From assembly GCF_013403875.1 (NCBI RefSeq), contig NZ_JACBNX010000001.1:496001-560000 (forward strand): DNA of 64,000 bases, in the 5' to 3' direction. Shown in pieces: positions 1 through 8,086 of this stretch (positions are counted from its first letter, which is position 1; every line of letters starts with the position of its first letter). A program made the position numbers and the translations under genes. The stretch comes from Burkholderia guangdongensis. Lineage in GTDB: Bacteria > Pseudomonadota > Gammaproteobacteria > Burkholderiales > Burkholderiaceae. Under the pieces are notes generated by a model. That model made no database searches. It had not been told where the DNA came from and saw only the letters and a program-made list of their open reading frames with translations.

Positions 1-1
1 C

Positions 2-2182
2 GCGCTCGGCCTCGCGCAACTGGGCGGCGCGCAGTCGCTCGAGTCCATCGTCGCGGCGCTCGCGGGCCGACGGCTGCTGCTCGTGCTCGACAACTGCGAG
101 CATCTGATCGACGTCGCCGCGCGGATCGCGAGCGCGATCACCAGCGCGCACGACCGGATCACCGTGCTCGCGACGAGCCGCGAAGCGCTGCGGATTCCGG
201 GCGAGCGGCTCCATCCCGTGCTGCCGCTCGACGTGCCCGCCGAGCATGACGCACGCGACGCGGTGTTGAGCGCGAGCGCGGTTCAACTGTTCGTCGCGCG
301 CGTGCGCGCGGCCGATCCGCGCTTTCCGCTCGACGCGCGCTGCATCGCGCTGGTCGCCGCGATCTGCCGCCGCGTCGACGGGATTCCGCTCGCGATCGAG
401 CTGGCCGCCGCGCGCGCGGCGGTGCTCGGGCTCGAGGTGCTGGCCGAGCATCTCGACGATCATTTCCGGCTGCTGACGGGCGGCTTCAGGACCGCATTGC
501 CGCGCCATCAGACACTGAAGGCGACGCTCGACTGGAGCTACCGGCTGCTGTGCGACGCGGAGCGCCTGTTGCTGCGCTGGCTCGGCGTGTTCCTCGACGG
601 ATTCTCGTTCGACGCCGCACACCAGATCGTCGGCAGCCTCGGGTTTTCGCGCGAGGAGTTGCTCGATGCGCTCGGCGGGCTCGTCGCGAAGTCGCTCGTG
701 ATTCGCGAGAGCGCGCACGGCGCGACGCGCTATCGGCTGCTCGCGACGACGCGTGCGTACGCGTTGCAGCAGCTCGAGGACAACGGCGAGCACAAGGCGG
801 CCGCGCTGGCGCATGCGCGCTACTTCCAGACGCTGATTACGCGGGCCGCGCCCGGGCACGGTGACCGGCGCGCGGATGCCTGGCACGACACGTTCCGCCA
901 CGAGCTCGGCAATTTGCGCGCGGCGCTCGACTGGGCATTCGCGCCGGGCGGCGATCTGTCGGTCGGCGTCGCGCTCGCGACGATGGTCGTGCCGTGCCTG
1001 TTCGATCTGTCGCTCGTCGGCGAATGCCGCGACCGCGCGCGGACCGCGCTCGACGCGACGCTCGACCCCGAGATCGCACCCGTGGCTGCCGACACGCGGT
1101 TGCGGCTGCTGGCCGCGTATGCGACCGCGCTCGTCTACACGGACGGGCCGACGCCGGCGGTGCACGAAGCATGGATCGCGGTGCACGCGCTCGCGCTGTC
1201 GACGGGCGACGTCGAGTATGAGTTGCGTGCGCTGTGGGGCCGCTGGAACACCTATCAGACCGCGGGCGACGTGCGCGCCGCGCAGCAATGGGCGCGGCGC
1301 TTTCGCGCGGCCGCGCATGCGCTCGACCAGCCCGCGGCGCGCGTGCACGCGCTGCGCAGCGAGGCGGTCGCGCTGTTCTACGCGGGCGAGCCGGCCGCGG
1401 CCGGCCGGCGGCTCGAAGGGACGCTGCGCGCGTACGAGCACGGCACGCACTGCGCGACGGCGGCCGGCCTGCACGTCGAGTTCGTGATCATCGCGCGGGC
1501 GATGCTCGCGCGTGTGCGCGCGACGCAGCGCGCGCCGGACGACGCGTTGCGGCTCGCGACGCAGGCGTTCGACGCGGCGCTCGCCTGCGCGCACGATCTC
1601 GTGATCGGCTACGTGGCCGCCGAAGGGCTCGTGCCGGTTGCGCTGCAGGTCGGCGCATTCGACGTGGCGGCGCGCGGGATCGCGACGCTGCGCGCGTGCG
1701 CGACGCGCGCCGGCGCGGCGATCTGGCTCGCGTGCTGCGATTGCTATGAAGAGTGCTTGCGCGCGATGGCGACAGGCGCCGGCGCGACGCGGGTCGTACC
1801 ATTCGGTGCGGCGATCGACGCGCTGCGCGGGACCGGCTATCTCGCGCCGCTGACGTTCGTGCTCGCGCAGTACGCGTGCGCGCTGCGCGAAGCCGGGCAG
1901 GTCGCCGACGCGGCCGACGTGGTCGACGACGCGTTGCGGCACTGCGATGCGACCGGCGAGCGCTGGTTCGCCGACGCGCTTGTGCGCCTGCGCGCGGAGA
2001 TCGTCGGCTTCGGCGGCGCGATCGTCGCGGGGCCGGCGTTGCTGGACGGGACGGCCGCTGCGGCGGTCGGGGAGACGGCCGCGTTGCCTGACGAGACGAT
2101 CGCGTTGCCCGATGAGTCGTCCGCGTTGCCTGACGAGCCGGTCGACGCGCCGGGCCGCGACGCGGTCAGTGCAGGGCGATGA
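2..2182 (+). CDS. ATPase-domain transcriptional regulator, 5'-truncated
   Basis: The reading frame is open from base 2, so the true start and the usual N-terminal DNA-binding domain and Walker A lie outside the window. The visible part starts with a Walker B-like stretch (LLLVLDNCEHL, about residues 25-35), then an NB-ARC/STAND-type ATPase core (RxPGERLHPVLPL, DGIPLAIELAAARA) and a winged-helix segment (RYRLLATTRAYALQQLE). A long helical TPR-like C-terminal half follows, as in COG3903 predicted ATPases fused to OmpR-type DNA-binding domains. The last 40 residues hold three 7-residue repeats (ALPDE-type) made by 21-bp tandem units and look dispensable. The 3' end overlaps the convergent LysR gene by 17 bp. 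The target and ligand are unknown. Confidence 0.8.
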   Translation, partial: ALGLAQLGGAQSLESIVAALAGRRLLLVLDNCEHLIDVAARIASAITSAHDRITVLATSREALRIPGERLHPVLPLDVPAEHDARDAVLSASAVQLFVARVRAADPRFPLDARCIALVAAICRRVDGIPLAIELAAARAAVLGLEVLAEHLDDHFRLLTGGFRTALPRHQTLKATLDWSYRLLCDAERLLLRWLGVFLDGFSFDAAHQIVGSLGFSREELLDALGGLVAKSLVIRESAHGATRYRLLATTRAYALQQLEDNGEHKAAALAHARYFQTLITRAAPGHGDRRADAWHDTFRHELGNLRAALDWAFAPGGDLSVGVALATMVVPCLFDLSLVGECRDRARTALDATLDPEIAPVAADTRLRLLAAYATALVYTDGPTPAVHEAWIAVHALALSTGDVEYELRALWGRWNTYQTAGDVRAAQQWARRFRAAAHALDQPAARVHALRSEAVALFYAGEPAAAGRRLEGTLRAYEHGTHCATAAGLHVEFVIIARAMLARVRATQRAPDDALRLATQAFDAALACAHDLVIGYVAAEGLVPVALQVGAFDVAARGIATLRACATRAGAAIWLACCDCYEECLRAMATGAGATRVVPFGAAIDALRGTGYLAPLTFVLAQYACALREAGQVADAADVVDDALRHCDATGERWFADALVRLRAEIVGFGGAIVAGPALLDGTAAAAVGETAALPDETIALPDESSALPDEPVDAPGRDAVSAGR
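2081..2143 (+). repeat. In-frame 21-bp tandem repeat x3
   Basis: Three consecutive 21-bp units begin at 2081, 2102 and 2123, each opening with GCGTTGCC and encoding ALPDE plus two variable residues. They lie in the extreme C-terminus of the ATPase regulator and keep the frame. The repeat probably arose by slippage. Confidence 0.85.
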
Positions 2183-3074
2183 AGCGGTCGAGCAGGTCCG
2201 GGTGGTCGAGCTGCTCGACCCACCAGCGCAGCGCGCGGCCGGCCTCGTCGTCGCGCCACGCGAGATAGCAGTCGGTGGTTTCGCGCATGCCGGTCACGCG
2301 GCGCGCGACGAGCCGGCCATCGGCGATCGCGGGCGCGGCGATGCACTCGGGCAGCGTGCCGACCGCGAGCCCTTCGCACTGCGCGGCGAGCTTCGTCGCG
2401 AGGCTCGGCACCGCGAGATACGGCTGGGCCGGATCGAACGCGACCGAGCGCGGCGGCGAGTCGCGCGACGTGTCGCTGATCACCGCGCATCGATGCTGGA
2501 CGACGGTCTGCAGTGCGATCGGTTCCGGCATCTGCGCGAGCGGATGATCGGGCGCGATCGCAAACACGTGGCGCAGTTTGCCGATCGGTCGGGCGATGAT
2601 GTTCGGCAGTGCCGGCGGTTCGCCCGCCGCGCCGACGACGAGATCCGCGCGGCGCGAGATCAGCGCGTCCCAGGTGCCGCCGAGCACTTCGGTCGACAGG
2701 CGCAGCCGCGTATCCATGTCGAGTGCGTAGAACGCATGCACGTACGGCCAGAACGCCTCGAACGGCAGGATTTCGTCGACGCACACGCGCAGTTCGGTTT
2801 CCCAGCCATCCTGGATCCGTTGCGCCTTCAGCTCGAGCTGCTCGGCCGCGTCGAGCAGCCGGCGGCCTTCCTCGACGACGACGCGCCCCGCATGCGTGAG
2901 CTTCGCGCGCCGGCCGCTGCGGTCGAACAGCATCACGCCCAGGTCGCTCTCGAGCTTCTGCACCAGATAGCTGAGCGCGGACGGCACGCGATGCAGCAAC
3001 TCGGCCGCTTCGGCGAACGTGCCGGTGCGGTCGATCGCGTCCAATGCCTCGAGGGCTTCGAATGACAACTTCAT
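2166..3074 (-). CDS. LysR-family transcriptional regulator
   Basis: This 302-residue protein has the standard LysR plan. A winged HTH covers about residues 1-60 (ALDAIDRTGTFAEAAELLHRVPSALSYLVQKLESDLGVMLFDR), a linker helix follows, then a periplasmic-binding-like effector domain (LRVCVDEILPFEAF, ADLVVGAAGE, HPLAQ). The SALSYLVQKLE recognition helix resembles the YhaJ/DhaR subgroup rather than CbbR types. The ATG at 3074 is the first residue of a typical LysR N-terminus. It faces the DUF4148-like gene across about 290 bp and converges on the upstream ATPase regulator with a 17-bp overlap. The target is not evident from neighbours. Confidence 0.9.
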   Translation of the reverse strand: MKLSFEALEALDAIDRTGTFAEAAELLHRVPSALSYLVQKLESDLGVMLFDRSGRRAKLTHAGRVVVEEGRRLLDAAEQLELKAQRIQDGWETELRVCVDEILPFEAFWPYVHAFYALDMDTRLRLSTEVLGGTWDALISRRADLVVGAAGEPPALPNIIARPIGKLRHVFAIAPDHPLAQMPEPIALQTVVQHRCAVISDTSRDSPPRSVAFDPAQPYLAVPSLATKLAAQCEGLAVGTLPECIAAPAIADGRLVARRVTGMRETTDCYLAWRDDEAGRALRWWVEQLDHPDLLDRFIALH

Positions 3075-3364
3075 TACAACAGATCCTTTGTGTGATATCG
3101 ACGCGTCAATCTTTCATCGTAACGTCAGTTGACGCGCCGCACACGCGATTCATAACAATTCAGGCCAGGAACAGCGCGCCCGGCACGCGCCCCGTCCACC
3201 CGCGCATCGACGACGCAATCAGGAGAATTCAGCCTGCTTTCAGGACAAGCGCGGGTTCGTCGTCTAGTTTGAACGAGCGTGTCCCCGGTTGCCGCGGCGC
3301 CGGCGCGCGATCCGGCAGCATCAGGCTATCGGCCATCGACCATCGACAAACAAGGAGAATCGAC
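3075..3364. other. Intergenic region between divergent genes
   Basis: This 290-bp gap separates the LysR gene (minus) from the small secreted protein gene (plus). It is less GC-rich near 3075-3165. It should hold both promoters, but I could not pick a convincing LysR box. AAGGAGA at 3352-3358 is the ribosome binding site of the gene starting at 3365. Confidence 0.5.
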
Positions 3365-3718
3365 ATGACCCAGTTTCGCGCGGCTTCGGTAGTGCTCGCG
3401 GTATCGATCGGCATCGCGTTGCTGCACGCGCCGGCCGCTTTTGCCCAGAATTCGGCGCAGGATTCGGCGCCGGCAGCCGCGCCGGCGACAGTGGCCCCGG
3501 CCGGCGCCTCGATGTCCAGGCAGGACCTGAAGGCGCAGCGCAAGGCCAGGCGCAAGGCGGCGCGAGCGAAGCGGAACGCGGACCTGAGCGCAATCGAGAA
3601 GAACGGCTATCGGCTGACCGGCGACCAGACCAATTATCCGGAGAACCTGCAGAACGCCGAACGCAAGGCCGCCGACCAGAAGAAGGGCGCCGCTGGCGCG
3701 TCGTCGCCCGCGCAATGA
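3365..3718 (+). CDS. Small exported DUF4148-like protein
   Basis: The product is 117 residues. It starts with a clear Sec signal peptide (MTQFRAASVVLAVSIGIALL, cleavage probably after AFA, before QNSAQ), then an Ala/Pro-rich spacer and a very basic helix rich in K, R and A. The tail (IEKNGYRLTGDQTNYPENLQNAERKAADQ) resembles the C-terminal half of DUF4148, which has a GY...YP..LQ.AE pattern. The ATG at 3365 is preceded by AAGGAGA at good spacing; a much longer upstream open frame has no such site. It is probably periplasmic. The function of this family is not known. Confidence 0.75.
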   Translation: MTQFRAASVVLAVSIGIALLHAPAAFAQNSAQDSAPAAAPATVAPAGASMSRQDLKAQRKARRKAARAKRNADLSAIEKNGYRLTGDQTNYPENLQNAERKAADQKKGAAGASSPAQ

Positions 3719-3848
3719 CGGCCGCCCGCCGCGACACGCACCGCCAGCCGGCGGCGCGTGTTGCGGCGCCCGGACGCTCTCGCCCCCGCGCGCGGTCCCG
3801 CGCGCCGCGCAGCCGTGCGGATTCGCCTGGCAAGATCGGCCGATCCAA

Positions 3849-3862
3849 TGCAAACGGTTGCT
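3849..3862. promoter_or_regulatory. LacI-type operator O1, distal
   Basis: TGCAAACGGTTGCT is an imperfect palindrome around a central CG, matching the LacI/GalR pattern GCAA-N4-TTGC. Its centre is 111 bp upstream of operator O2, so the pair could support a repression loop in front of the dioxygenase operon. Confidence 0.6.
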
Positions 3863-3919
3863 TTCCATAGATAGCAAAAATCCACCATCTACGCCCCGTT
3901 GACTAGGGTTAACGCTCTA

Positions 3920-3947
3920 TTTTCACAGGCTGGATGGCGTGTACTAT
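3920..3947 (+). promoter_or_regulatory. Candidate sigma70 promoter, dioxygenase operon
   Basis: TTTTCA (3920-3925) and TACTAT (3942-3947) are separated by 16 bp. This places a start near 3954, so operator O2 would cover the first transcribed bases. The -35 match is weak (4 of 6). Confidence 0.35.
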
Positions 3948-3958
3948 TGCATCAAATT

Positions 3959-3974
3959 ATGCAAACGATTGCAT
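3959..3974. promoter_or_regulatory. LacI-type operator O2, proximal
   Basis: ATGCAAACGATTGCAT is a near-perfect 16-bp palindrome with the central CG typical of LacI-family operators. It lies between the candidate -10 and the Shine-Dalgarno of the dioxygenase gene. The same core recurs at 9379-9394. Confidence 0.75.
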
Positions 3975-3983
3975 GGAGGCGTC

Positions 3984-4898
3984 ATGAATGACCAGACTGT
4001 TTGGAGCGGCATCACGGACGATCCCGAGTCCGTCACCGCGATCGTGAAGGCGGCGATGGCCGGGACGCAGGACGCGCGGCTGCGCGAGATCGTCGATACG
4101 CTCGTCGATTACGGGCACGCGTTCCTGAAGCAGGTGAAGCTGACGGACGAGGAGTTCGAGCGCGGCCTCGCGTTCCTGCGGGACACCGGGCACGCATGCA
4201 ACGCGCGGCACAACGAGGTCGTGCTGCTGTCGGACGTGCTCGGCTTTTCGACGCTCGTCGCGTTGCTGAACAACTCGGATGCGAGCGAGCGCACGCCGGG
4301 TGCGCTGCTTGGCCCGTTCTATCGCGGCGGCTCGCCCGTCTACGAGAACGGCCAGTCGATCGCGAGCGCGGGCTCGCCCGGCGCGCCGCTGTTCATGCGC
4401 AGCCGCGTGCTCGACACGTCCGGCCAGCCGGTCGCGAACGCCGCCGTCGAGGTGTGGCAGGCGTCGCCGGTCGGCCTCTACGAGAACCAGGACGACAGCC
4501 AGCCCGACCGGAACCTGCGCGGCCGCTTCCATACCGACGCGCAAGGCCGCTTCAGTTTCCGCAGCGTGCGTCCGGCCGGCTACCCGGTGCCGATCCACGG
4601 CCCGGTCGGCGCGCTGCTCGCCGCGCAGCAGCGCCATCCGTACCGTCCGGCGCACATCCATTTCGTGATCGTCGCCGACGGCCATGCGACGCTCGTGTCG
4701 CAGGTGTTCGCCGACGACGCCGAGCATCTCGATTCGGACGTCGTGTTCGGCGTGAATCGCCGCCTCGTCGGCAAGTTCGAGCGCCAGGAGCCGGGCACCG
4801 GGCCGCTGGCGGACGCGGGTGTTGCGTATTACACGCTCGATTTCGATTTCACTCTGGCCGAGGGCACGCCGACGTACCCGACGCCGCCGATCGACTGA
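3984..4898 (+). CDS. Hydroxyquinol 1,2-dioxygenase-like intradiol dioxygenase
   Basis: This 304-residue protein should cleave a (hydroxy)catechol between the two hydroxyls with Fe(III). With hydroxyquinol the product would be maleylacetate. The N-terminal helical dioxygenase domain spans about residues 5-100 and the beta-sandwich catalytic domain about 105-300. The four iron ligands of the family are visible at Y166 (GLYENQ), Y200 (AGYPVP), H224 and H226 (RPAHIHF). GPFYRGG is also typical. The ATG at 3984 follows GGAGG at good spacing; the frame opens at 3939 but that stretch overlaps the operator. It is the first gene of a five-gene operon. Chlorocatechol or catechol as substrate cannot be excluded. 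Confidence 0.88.
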   Translation: MNDQTVWSGITDDPESVTAIVKAAMAGTQDARLREIVDTLVDYGHAFLKQVKLTDEEFERGLAFLRDTGHACNARHNEVVLLSDVLGFSTLVALLNNSDASERTPGALLGPFYRGGSPVYENGQSIASAGSPGAPLFMRSRVLDTSGQPVANAAVEVWQASPVGLYENQDDSQPDRNLRGRFHTDAQGRFSFRSVRPAGYPVPIHGPVGALLAAQQRHPYRPAHIHFVIVADGHATLVSQVFADDAEHLDSDVVFGVNRRLVGKFERQEPGTGPLADAGVAYYTLDFDFTLAEGTPTYPTPPID

Positions 4899-4911
4899 CG
4901 AGGAGCGCACC

Positions 4912-5661
4912 GTGTCAGGCAAGTTGAACGAAAAAGTGGCCGTCATTCTGGGCGGCACCGGCGGGATCGGCGTCGTGACCGCGACGCGTTTCGCCGAAGC
5001 GGGCGCGCGCGTCGTCGTGGTTGGACGGCGCGACACGGAGGAGGCGCGGCGGATCGCTGCCGCGCTGCCCGGCGACGGGCATTCTGCCGCGCTCGCGACG
5101 ATCACCGACAGCGCGACGCTCGCCGCGCTCGCCGACGATGTGCGCGCGCGCTATGGTCGCGCGGACATCCTCGTGAACGCGTCGGGCTTCACGCAGCCCG
5201 TCAGGCACGCGGATCTCGATGCGCTGACCGACGAACTGATCGACGAGATCATGAAGGTCAACTGGCGCGGCCAGTTCGCGGCGATCCGCGCGTTTCGCGC
5301 GCTGCTCGACGCGTCGGGCGACGGGCTCGTCGTCAACGTGTCGTCGATCGCCGGCACGACCGGCAACGGCAGCAACGTCGCATACTGCGCGGCGAAGGCC
5401 GGGCTCGACGTGATGGCGGTGTCGCTCGGCCGCGCGCTCGCGCCGCGGATTCGCGTGCTGAACGTGTCGCCGGGCGTCGTCGATACGCCGTTCGTGCCGG
5501 GGCGCGGCGCCGATTTCAACGAGAAGGCCGCGGCGACGACGCCGCTCGGCCGGATCGGCGCGCCCGACGACGTCGCCGCCGCGATCGTCGCGTGCGCGAC
5601 GACGCTGACGTTCAGCACCGGCGCGACGATCGTCGTCGACGGCGGCCGCCGCCTGAACTGA
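4912..5661 (+). CDS. SDR-family NAD(P)-dependent oxidoreductase
   Basis: This 249-residue classical short-chain dehydrogenase has the nucleotide-binding motif GGTGGIG at residues 14-20, NASG in place of NNAG, the catalytic serine region VSSIAG, and the catalytic YCAAK motif. The ending (TFSTGATIVVDGGRRLN) is the usual SDR C-terminus. The GTG start at 4912 follows GAGGAG, 13 bp after the dioxygenase stop. It probably oxidises an alcohol or reduces a keto group on the substrate that ends up at the ring-cleavage step. Maleylacetate reduction is possible but not typical for SDRs. The substrate is unknown. Confidence 0.88.
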   Translation: MSGKLNEKVAVILGGTGGIGVVTATRFAEAGARVVVVGRRDTEEARRIAAALPGDGHSAALATITDSATLAALADDVRARYGRADILVNASGFTQPVRHADLDALTDELIDEIMKVNWRGQFAAIRAFRALLDASGDGLVVNVSSIAGTTGNGSNVAYCAAKAGLDVMAVSLGRALAPRIRVLNVSPGVVDTPFVPGRGADFNEKAAATTPLGRIGAPDDVAAAIVACATTLTFSTGATIVVDGGRRLN

Positions 5662-5679
5662 CCGCCAGGAGAGACATCG

Positions 5680-6561
5680 ATGCATGCCCGCAAGACCATC
5701 ATCACGTGCGCCGTCACCGGCAACATCACGCGTCCCGACCAGCATCCCGGCCTGCCGATCACGCCCGCGCAGATCGCGAACGCGTCGCTCGAAGCCGCGC
5801 AGGCCGGCGCGGCCGCGGTTCATATTCACGTCCGCGACCCATCGACGGGCCGCCCGTCGATGGACGTCGCGCTCTATCGCGAAGTGATCGAGCGGATCCG
5901 CGCGGTCGATCCCGAGCTGATCATCAACCTGACGACCGGCCCCGGCGGCCGCTTCATTCCGAGCGACGACGATCCGAAGGTCGCCGCGCCGGGCACGACG
6001 CTGCTGCCGCCGGAAAAGCGCGTCGAGCACATCCTCGCGCTGAAGCCCGACATCTGCAGCCTCGATCTGAACACGATGAATTCGGGCGCCGAGGTCGTGA
6101 TCAACACGCCGAAGAATGTGACGCGGATGGCGAACGTGATTCGCGAGGCCGGCGTGAAGCCGGAGCTCGAGATTTTCGATACCGGCGACATCCATCTCGC
6201 GCGCGACCTGATCGCGTCGGGCGTGCTCGACGGGCCCGGTCTCTGGACGCTCGTGACGGGCGTGAAGTACGGCTTCTCCGCGTCGCCGGAAACGCTGCTC
6301 TATGCGCGCGACCTGTTGCCCGCGGGGGCGGTGTGGTCCGCGTTCGGGATCGGCCGCTTCGAGTTTCCGATCGTCGCGCAGTCGTGGCTCGCGGGCGGCC
6401 ACGTGCGCGTCGGGCTCGAGGACAACATCTATATAGACAAGGGTGTGCTCGCCGAAAGCAACGCGGCGCTCGTCGCGCGCGCGCGGGAGATCGTGACGCT
6501 GCTGGGCGGCGAGATCGCGACGAGCCGCGATGCGCGCGAACTGCTGGGCCTCGCGCGCTGA
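5680..6561 (+). CDS. BKACE beta-keto acid cleavage enzyme (DUF849)
   Basis: The 293-residue product matches the beta-keto acid cleavage enzyme family founded by Kce of lysine fermentation. These Zn-dependent TIM barrels condense a beta-keto acid with acetyl-CoA and split it into acetoacetate and a new acyl-CoA. Family marks are the N-terminal ITCAVTGN, AAAVHIHVRDP with the Zn-binding HIH, INLTTGPGGRF, SLDLNTMNSG, ELEIFDTGDI, and the C-terminal GGHVRVGLEDN. A start at 5680 follows CAGGAGAG. In this operon the likely acid would be 3-oxoadipate or a relative from the ring-cleavage product. This is inference, since BKACE substrate range is wide. Confidence 0.88.
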   Translation: MHARKTIITCAVTGNITRPDQHPGLPITPAQIANASLEAAQAGAAAVHIHVRDPSTGRPSMDVALYREVIERIRAVDPELIINLTTGPGGRFIPSDDDPKVAAPGTTLLPPEKRVEHILALKPDICSLDLNTMNSGAEVVINTPKNVTRMANVIREAGVKPELEIFDTGDIHLARDLIASGVLDGPGLWTLVTGVKYGFSASPETLLYARDLLPAGAVWSAFGIGRFEFPIVAQSWLAGGHVRVGLEDNIYIDKGVLAESNAALVARAREIVTLLGGEIATSRDARELLGLAR

Positions 6562-6669
6562 GCGCGATCGGCCGGCCTCGCGATGGACGGAGCCGCGCAT
6601 CGACGCGCGATCCGGCTCCGGGTCGCCACGCAATGCACAGGAATCCAATCATTCAGGAGAACAATCAGC

Positions 6670-7647
6670 ATGAAGAACATTCGCGTTCAGGAAAAGAGCG
6701 CCGACATCGGTTCGCTCGCACTGGACATCGGCGCGCAGGCGCGCCCGCGCATCGGCGCGACCGAATGCCTGATCGAAGTCGAGAGCGCGGGCGTGAACCC
6801 GAGTGACGTGAAGGCCGTGCTCGGCTACATGCCGCATGCGGTGTGGCCGCGCACGCCCGGCCGGGACTATGCGGGACGCGTGATCGATGGCCCGCCGGAC
6901 CTGATCGGCAAGGCGGTCTGGGGCAGCGGCGGCGAGCTCGGGATCCGGCGCGACGGCACGCATGCGCGCTATCTCGTCGTGCCCGCGCATGCGGTGCGGG
7001 AGAAGCCGGCGAACCTGACGATGGACGAGGCGGGCGCGGTCGGCGTGCCGTTCGTCACCGCGTTCGAGGGCCTGCGGCGCGCGGGTGGCGCGCGGCGCGG
7101 CGACGTCGTGCTGGTGCTCGGCGCGAACGGCAAGGTCGGGCAGGCCGCGATCCAGCTCGCGACGATGGCGGGCGCGGAGGTGATCGGCGTCGAGCGCCGT
7201 GATCGGCCGTATATCGGCCATGCGAGCGGCGACGTGACGATGATCGACGCATCGGCGGTGCCGTTCGACGAGCTCGTGCTCGACATGACGGCCGGCCGCG
7301 GCGCGAACATCGTCTACAACACGGTCGGCAGTCCGTACTTCGAGCGCGCGAACCGCGCGATGGCCGTGCGCGGCACGCAGATCTTCATCTCGACAATCGA
7401 GCGCGCGGTGCCGTTCGACATCTTTGCGTTCTATCGCGGGCAGCACACGTACGTCGGCGTCGACACGCTCGCGCTCGACGCGCAGGATGGCGCGCAGATA
7501 CTCGATACGCTTGCGCCGTCGTTCGAAGAGGGCGTGCTCAAGCCGTTCCCGATCGACGGCGACTTCGTGTTCGATCTCGCGGACGCGGCGCGCGCGTATC
7601 AGACCGTGTTCCGGGGTGTCGCGAACCGCGTGCTGCTGAAGCCATGA
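6670..7647 (+). CDS. Quinone reductase/MDR-type oxidoreductase
   Basis: This 325-residue medium-chain reductase has the GroES-like N-terminal domain (VESAGVNPSDVKAVLGYMP, PGRDYAGRV) and a Rossmann domain with VLGANGKVGQAAIQLA. The usual structural zinc cysteines are absent, so it belongs to the zinc-independent quinone-oxidoreductase side of the family. It should use NADPH. The ATG at 6670 lies 10 bases after AGGAGA; the frame opens further upstream without a ribosome site. A role in reducing maleylacetate or another enone in the pathway is plausible but unproven. Its stop overlaps the cupin start by four bases. Confidence 0.85.
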   Translation: MKNIRVQEKSADIGSLALDIGAQARPRIGATECLIEVESAGVNPSDVKAVLGYMPHAVWPRTPGRDYAGRVIDGPPDLIGKAVWGSGGELGIRRDGTHARYLVVPAHAVREKPANLTMDEAGAVGVPFVTAFEGLRRAGGARRGDVVLVLGANGKVGQAAIQLATMAGAEVIGVERRDRPYIGHASGDVTMIDASAVPFDELVLDMTAGRGANIVYNTVGSPYFERANRAMAVRGTQIFISTIERAVPFDIFAFYRGQHTYVGVDTLALDAQDGAQILDTLAPSFEEGVLKPFPIDGDFVFDLADAARAYQTVFRGVANRVLLKP

Positions 7648-8018
7648 ACGTGACCTGCTTCGCGGATGCCCGCGAATACTTTCCGCCGAATCACTTCATG
7701 ATGCGCTGCGTGCGGCTGCAGGGGCACGAAGCGGGGCCTGCCGAGTCGCTGTGGCTGGGTGTGTCGACGATCGAGCCGGGCGGATACACGACGATGGACG
7801 CGTCCGCGCTCGAGAAGCATTACGTCGTGCTCGAAGGCGAGGTCTGCATCGAGACCGACGGCGGCGAGGTCGTGCTGAACGCGTTCGATTCGTGCCGGCT
7901 CGCGCCGGGTGAGCGACGCGCGCTGCACAACCGGTCCGATCGTCCGGCGAAGATACTGCTCGCGATGCCGTTCGCGCAGGCCGTCCCGCCCGTGGCGGCG
8001 CGGCCGATATCGGCCTGA
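7644..8018 (+). CDS. Small cupin-domain protein
   Basis: The 124-residue single-domain cupin starts inside the stop codon of the reductase (ATGA overlap), so the two are translationally coupled. Cupin motif 1 is degenerate: EPGGYTTMDASALEKHYVVLEGEV keeps G, H and E but lacks the usual HxH pair. Motif 2 is APGERRALHN. It could be a metal-dependent isomerase or lactonase, or a small-molecule sensor. The substrate is unknown. It is the last gene of the operon and converges on the LacI-family gene 68 bp away. Confidence 0.8.
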   Translation: MNVTCFADAREYFPPNHFMMRCVRLQGHEAGPAESLWLGVSTIEPGGYTTMDASALEKHYVVLEGEVCIETDGGEVVLNAFDSCRLAPGERRALHNRSDRPAKILLAMPFAQAVPPVAARPISA

Positions 8019-8086
8019 TCGGCGACGAGCGGCGCATGCGGTAGCGGATGAGTGCCCTCTGCGGGCGCTGTCCGGAGCCGGGCCCG

